Shown here one piece after another: positions 30,091 through 32,507 of a DNA stretch of 32,507 nucleotides. The stretch comes from Rhizophagus sp. LPA8_4_AMF. Taxonomy: Eukaryota; Glomeromycota; Glomeromycetes; Glomerales; Glomeraceae. The notes under the pieces were generated by a model, which was not told the DNA's origin, did no database searches, and saw only the letters and a program-made list of their open reading frames with translations. Position 1 is the stretch's first letter, and each line of letters starts with the position of its first letter. Both the position numbers and the translations under genes were made by a program. The DNA is taken from the NCBI GenBank assembly GCA_021464525.1, contig JADRCO010000488.1, positions 1-32,507 of the forward strand, given 5' to 3'.

Positions 30091-31006
30091 ACTCAATTGG
30101 GAAAAACTTGGAAATCGTTGCATTGTGAAAATTTTAACGAAATTAGATAATAAAATATTAAATTTTTTTTTATTTGATAAAACTCAAGTAAAGGCACAAA
30201 GAATGACTGTTTAAATAACAAATCATTACGGTTTTTTTTTTTAAAAAAAAAATTAATATATATTCAATATAAAAATCATAAAATATCTATACTAATTGCA
30301 TTTTGTTCATTTTTTGTACCAACTTTGCATAATTTGATTGTACCATCTCGTTTTGTATTGGTTATCGCACAGAACTTTTAATTTAAAGAATTTAATTATC
30401 TTAAATCGAATTCAGAAACAATTGAAGCTTTTCAATGATCACAAAATAAAGATAATAAAAATATAACTTTAAAAAGAATATTTTATAATTAATATTTATT
30501 TAACATTATCTAAGGGATCGCGTTTTTAATATTTAATTTTAAGTTGGATCGAGTTTACGTACCCGTTTATGTACAAATTGTAATTGCGGCTGATAAATAA
30601 TTTAGGAATATTGTAAGATAATACTTGTTTTTTTTCTTGTTTCCTGTACAAACGGGTATATTGAATCATGAGGGTAAGTTTGAATAATTGTGTTTTCCAT
30701 TTTAAGACCATCAAAAATTTAAAATTGTAGTATTAGTAAAAATCTTTTGATTTCAATATTCTAATACCGAATCTTTCGATAATTCGACATGAACGCGTTT
30801 CTTGTTTTTACATCTTTTAATATTACACAGTATTACATTATTTTTCTTTTTAACAAAAGTTTATAATAAAAATGGTCTAATTATTCTAATTATATGAAGT
30901 AAGAGTCCAGATTTCTCATTCTACATGAACTTGATGCTTCTACTAAAAAAAAAATCGTCCAATGATTTACTTAATTTTATGTAAAAAGAGATTGGCCAAA
31001 ATATTA
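30091..31006. other. AT-rich spacer with one inverted repeat
   Basis: TACCCGTTTATGTACA (30560-30575) and TGTACAAACGGGTA (30645-30658) are inverted, differing by two inserted bases, 69 bp apart. A plus-strand GAGGGTAAGT near 30669 resembles a donor. No gene supported. Confidence 0.45.
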
Positions 31007-31201
31007 GGCCTGATTGTTCGGGTTTTTGATCGCAAAATCCGTTAACCAATCCAAACATGTGATCAAAATTATAATTGAGTTGGCTAATCACTGATCGTAA
31101 TAATTTCCACTTTTTTGTGGATAGGTAAAATCGGGTCACTGATCAAGTTGCATAATTTCGTCACCCAATCAAAAATCCGATCAATCAGAAATGAACAGGC
31201 C
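31007..31201. mobile_element. MITE, family C, TA target duplication
   Basis: A 195-bp element with ends GGCCTG (31007) and CAGGCC (31201), flanked by TA on both sides. Internal inverted blocks ATTGTTCGGGTTTTTGAT and ATCAAAAATCCGATCAAT extend the symmetry, with a 9-bp insertion in the right arm. No ORF. It lies 107 bp from a family A element. Confidence 0.65.
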
Positions 31202-31308
31202 TATTGGGAAATTTGTGTTACAAAAATTTACTTATTATGATTCGTTAGAAAAAAAACGCTAACATGTTGATCAGCAAATATCAATAAAATAAAAATTTTA
31301 GGGGTTTA

Positions 31309-31502
31309 GGGCAGTGACATACATTAGCTATTAGCTATATGATTTTATTATGAGTCCCCCAGGTAAGGTTTTGTGATCACGTGCAACCAATCATGTTCGT
31401 TATAAATCGTGTAACCTAATAATTTTTTCCATACTTCCCACAAGGCCACATCCCCCCTAAAATATTGGCTATACCCTAGTTAAAGTATTGGCTATAATAC
31501 CC
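31309..31502. mobile_element. MITE, family A copy 2, TTA target duplication
   Basis: A 194-bp element, almost the same length as the copy at 141-337. The left end GGGCAGTGACATACATTAG is conserved; the right end has lost the TGTCACTG block and ends ATACCC. TTA flanks both sides (31306-31308, 31503-31505). Shared interior: C-run, AGGTAAG(A/G)TTTT, AACCAAT and CCCCCCTAAAATATT. Confidence 0.8.
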
Positions 31503-31990
31503 TTATTGTTTAGTAATTAAATACCATAAACGGGAATTCAGTTACAAGTTGACATAATTTTACGTTTTAAAAATAAAGACGAAAATTAAAGCCGAATATT
31601 TCCCCAGAAATACATATATAATATATATAATATATATAATATATATTGTAATTTTTTAGAATCTTTTCAAACTGTAAAGATCAAAAGCTATAGAATATAA
31701 AAAAAAAATGTTGAAGTTCGATCAACAAAATATTAAGGGGTGGTCTGCTGTAAGAATATTACATTAGATTTTATTGGTTCCCATCGTAAGGTATATTGAC
31801 CCTTGTGAAACTTAAATATGATTACAGTACACCTAAAAATAATGGAGAAAAAGAAAATGATTTCTACAGTAATCAAAAAAAAATATTTATGAAATATTTT
31901 AAAATTAGTATTTACAGATATTACTGTATAACAGATGATGTATTATTATTTCGGATTAACTAGCAATATAAAAAGGCTGTGCATATATTT
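31503..31990. other. AT-rich spacer
   Basis: Besides the small ATATATAAT repeat nothing is supported. Confidence 0.4.
31614..31648 (+). repeat. 9-bp AT minisatellite
   Basis: ATATATAAT repeated about four times. Confidence 0.7.
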
Positions 31991-31991
31991 A

Positions 31992-32131
31992 ATATTATTG
32001 TATAATCAATTAGGATTATGCGGGAATTTAAGAGATCATATTCTGTATAATTGACCTGATATTTTTTATGCTGATCGACATTATATTGATATTGATATAC
32101 CGCATTAATCCTAATGGTTATACAATAATAT
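31992..32131. mobile_element. inverted-repeat element with 32-bp arms
   Basis: ATATTATTGTATAATCAATT... (31992-32023) pairs with 32100-32131 over 32 bp, with one substitution and two single-base indels, around a 76-bp loop. No clear target duplication. First of three neighbouring foldback structures. Confidence 0.7.
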
Positions 32132-32134
32132 AAT

Positions 32135-32189
32135 TATTGGATGGGGCTATATCGGTCTTCGACCGATATTGAACCGCCCCTATCCAATA
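32135..32189. other. nested hairpin with perfect 9-bp core
   Basis: Core ATATCGGTC-TTC-GACCGATAT (32149-32169). Outer arms TATTGGATGGGGC (32135-32147) and GCCCCTATCCAATA (32176-32189) differ by a single inserted base. GC-rich core in AT-rich DNA. Confidence 0.8.
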
Positions 32190-32197
32190 ATATGTAA

Positions 32198-32254
32198 ATA
32201 TAATTTGGCATATATTTAATATAATTGAGTCTCAATATGCCGAATTGATTATAT
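32198..32254. other. third hairpin of the cluster
   Basis: ATATAATTTGGCATAT (32198-32213) pairs with ATATGCCGAATTGATTATAT (32235-32254), with four extra bases in the right arm. A minus-strand frame covering 32134-32340 translates through these hairpins and is not considered a gene. Confidence 0.6.
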
Positions 32255-32507
32255 GTAAGCACAATATAAATCTTTAAATAAAAACCTAGAACTTTAATAC
32301 GAGGGCATAACCTGTTATTTGTTATTTCTAAAACCGTCAATGATAAGCCTGATAAGATTATTTATGATTTCATTACTAGGCTTGGAGTGGAAATAATCTG
32401 ACGGCGAGATTGTTGTAGAAGAATCAAAAATCTTTAATCAAATTGAATCATAAAAATTTTGTTACAAGAACGCTCTTTATTATCAAAAAAAAAAAAAAAA
32501 TACTATC

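Noticed and set aside
29972-30214. Frame with KFFGVLLKAR repeats
   Set aside because: Produced by a 29-30 bp minisatellite whose copies are in different phases; no other protein features.
1-32507. tRNA or rRNA genes
   Set aside because: No GGTTCRAATCC-type B box with a matching A box, and no rRNA-like conserved block, was found by eye on either strand. A tRNAscan-SE or Infernal run would settle this.
1-32507. LTR retrotransposon or reverse transcriptase remnants
   Set aside because: No YxDD-type RT motif, integrase signature or long direct terminal repeats were seen.

Overview
The window is AT-rich eukaryotic DNA, most likely nuclear DNA of an arbuscular mycorrhizal fungus (Glomeromycota, Rhizophagus-like). 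Evidence from the sequence: short GTAAGT-type introns with pyrimidine-rich acceptors, long poly-A and poly-T tracts, many miniature inverted-repeat elements, an F-box relic, and an HMG-box protein resembling the expanded MATA-HMG family of these fungi. The assignment is inference; no rRNA, tRNA or organellar gene was found to confirm it. No bacterial-style operon, CRISPR array or riboswitch was seen.

Only two genes look intact. One is a three-exon gene for a 75-residue histone-fold protein of the CENP-W type (4220-4639, +), found by splicing. The other is an intronless 245-residue MATA-HMG-like protein with a Gln/Pro-rich tail (11806-12543, +).

Much of the rest is a graveyard of decayed genes that still show family signatures across stops and frameshifts: the large clamp-loader subunit RFC1 (1397-2131, +), a C-terminal-motor kinesin of the kinesin-14 type (2421-3159, +), the Polycomb PRC2 subunit EED (13333-14589, +), the WGR domain of a poly(ADP-ribose) polymerase (27601-27764, +), a P-loop protein (26555-26815, +) and an F-box protein (29276-29974, -). 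Several further coding-like fragments could not be assigned (3521-3756 -, 8015-8270 -, 9589-9804 -, 10266-10569 +, 15273-15629 +, 16857-17133 +, 17205-17595 +, 21301-21402 +, 25309-25476 +, 26987-27202 +). Most recognisable ones belong to replication, mitosis or chromatin.

Between the genes lie non-autonomous DNA elements: a TTA-flanked GGGCAGTG...CACTGCCC family (141-337, 31309-31502 and a short relative at 9259-9322), a TA-flanked element inserted inside an older tandem array (6301-6434), and another TA-flanked element (31007-31201). There are two clusters of back-to-back hairpins (19961-20093 and 31992-32254), several minisatellites, two recent-looking tandem duplications (17812-18070, 28652-28801) and a strongly G-skewed block (18633-19110). 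The long stretches 4640-5980, 22000-24490 and 24600-26550 hold little beyond low-complexity AT sequence.
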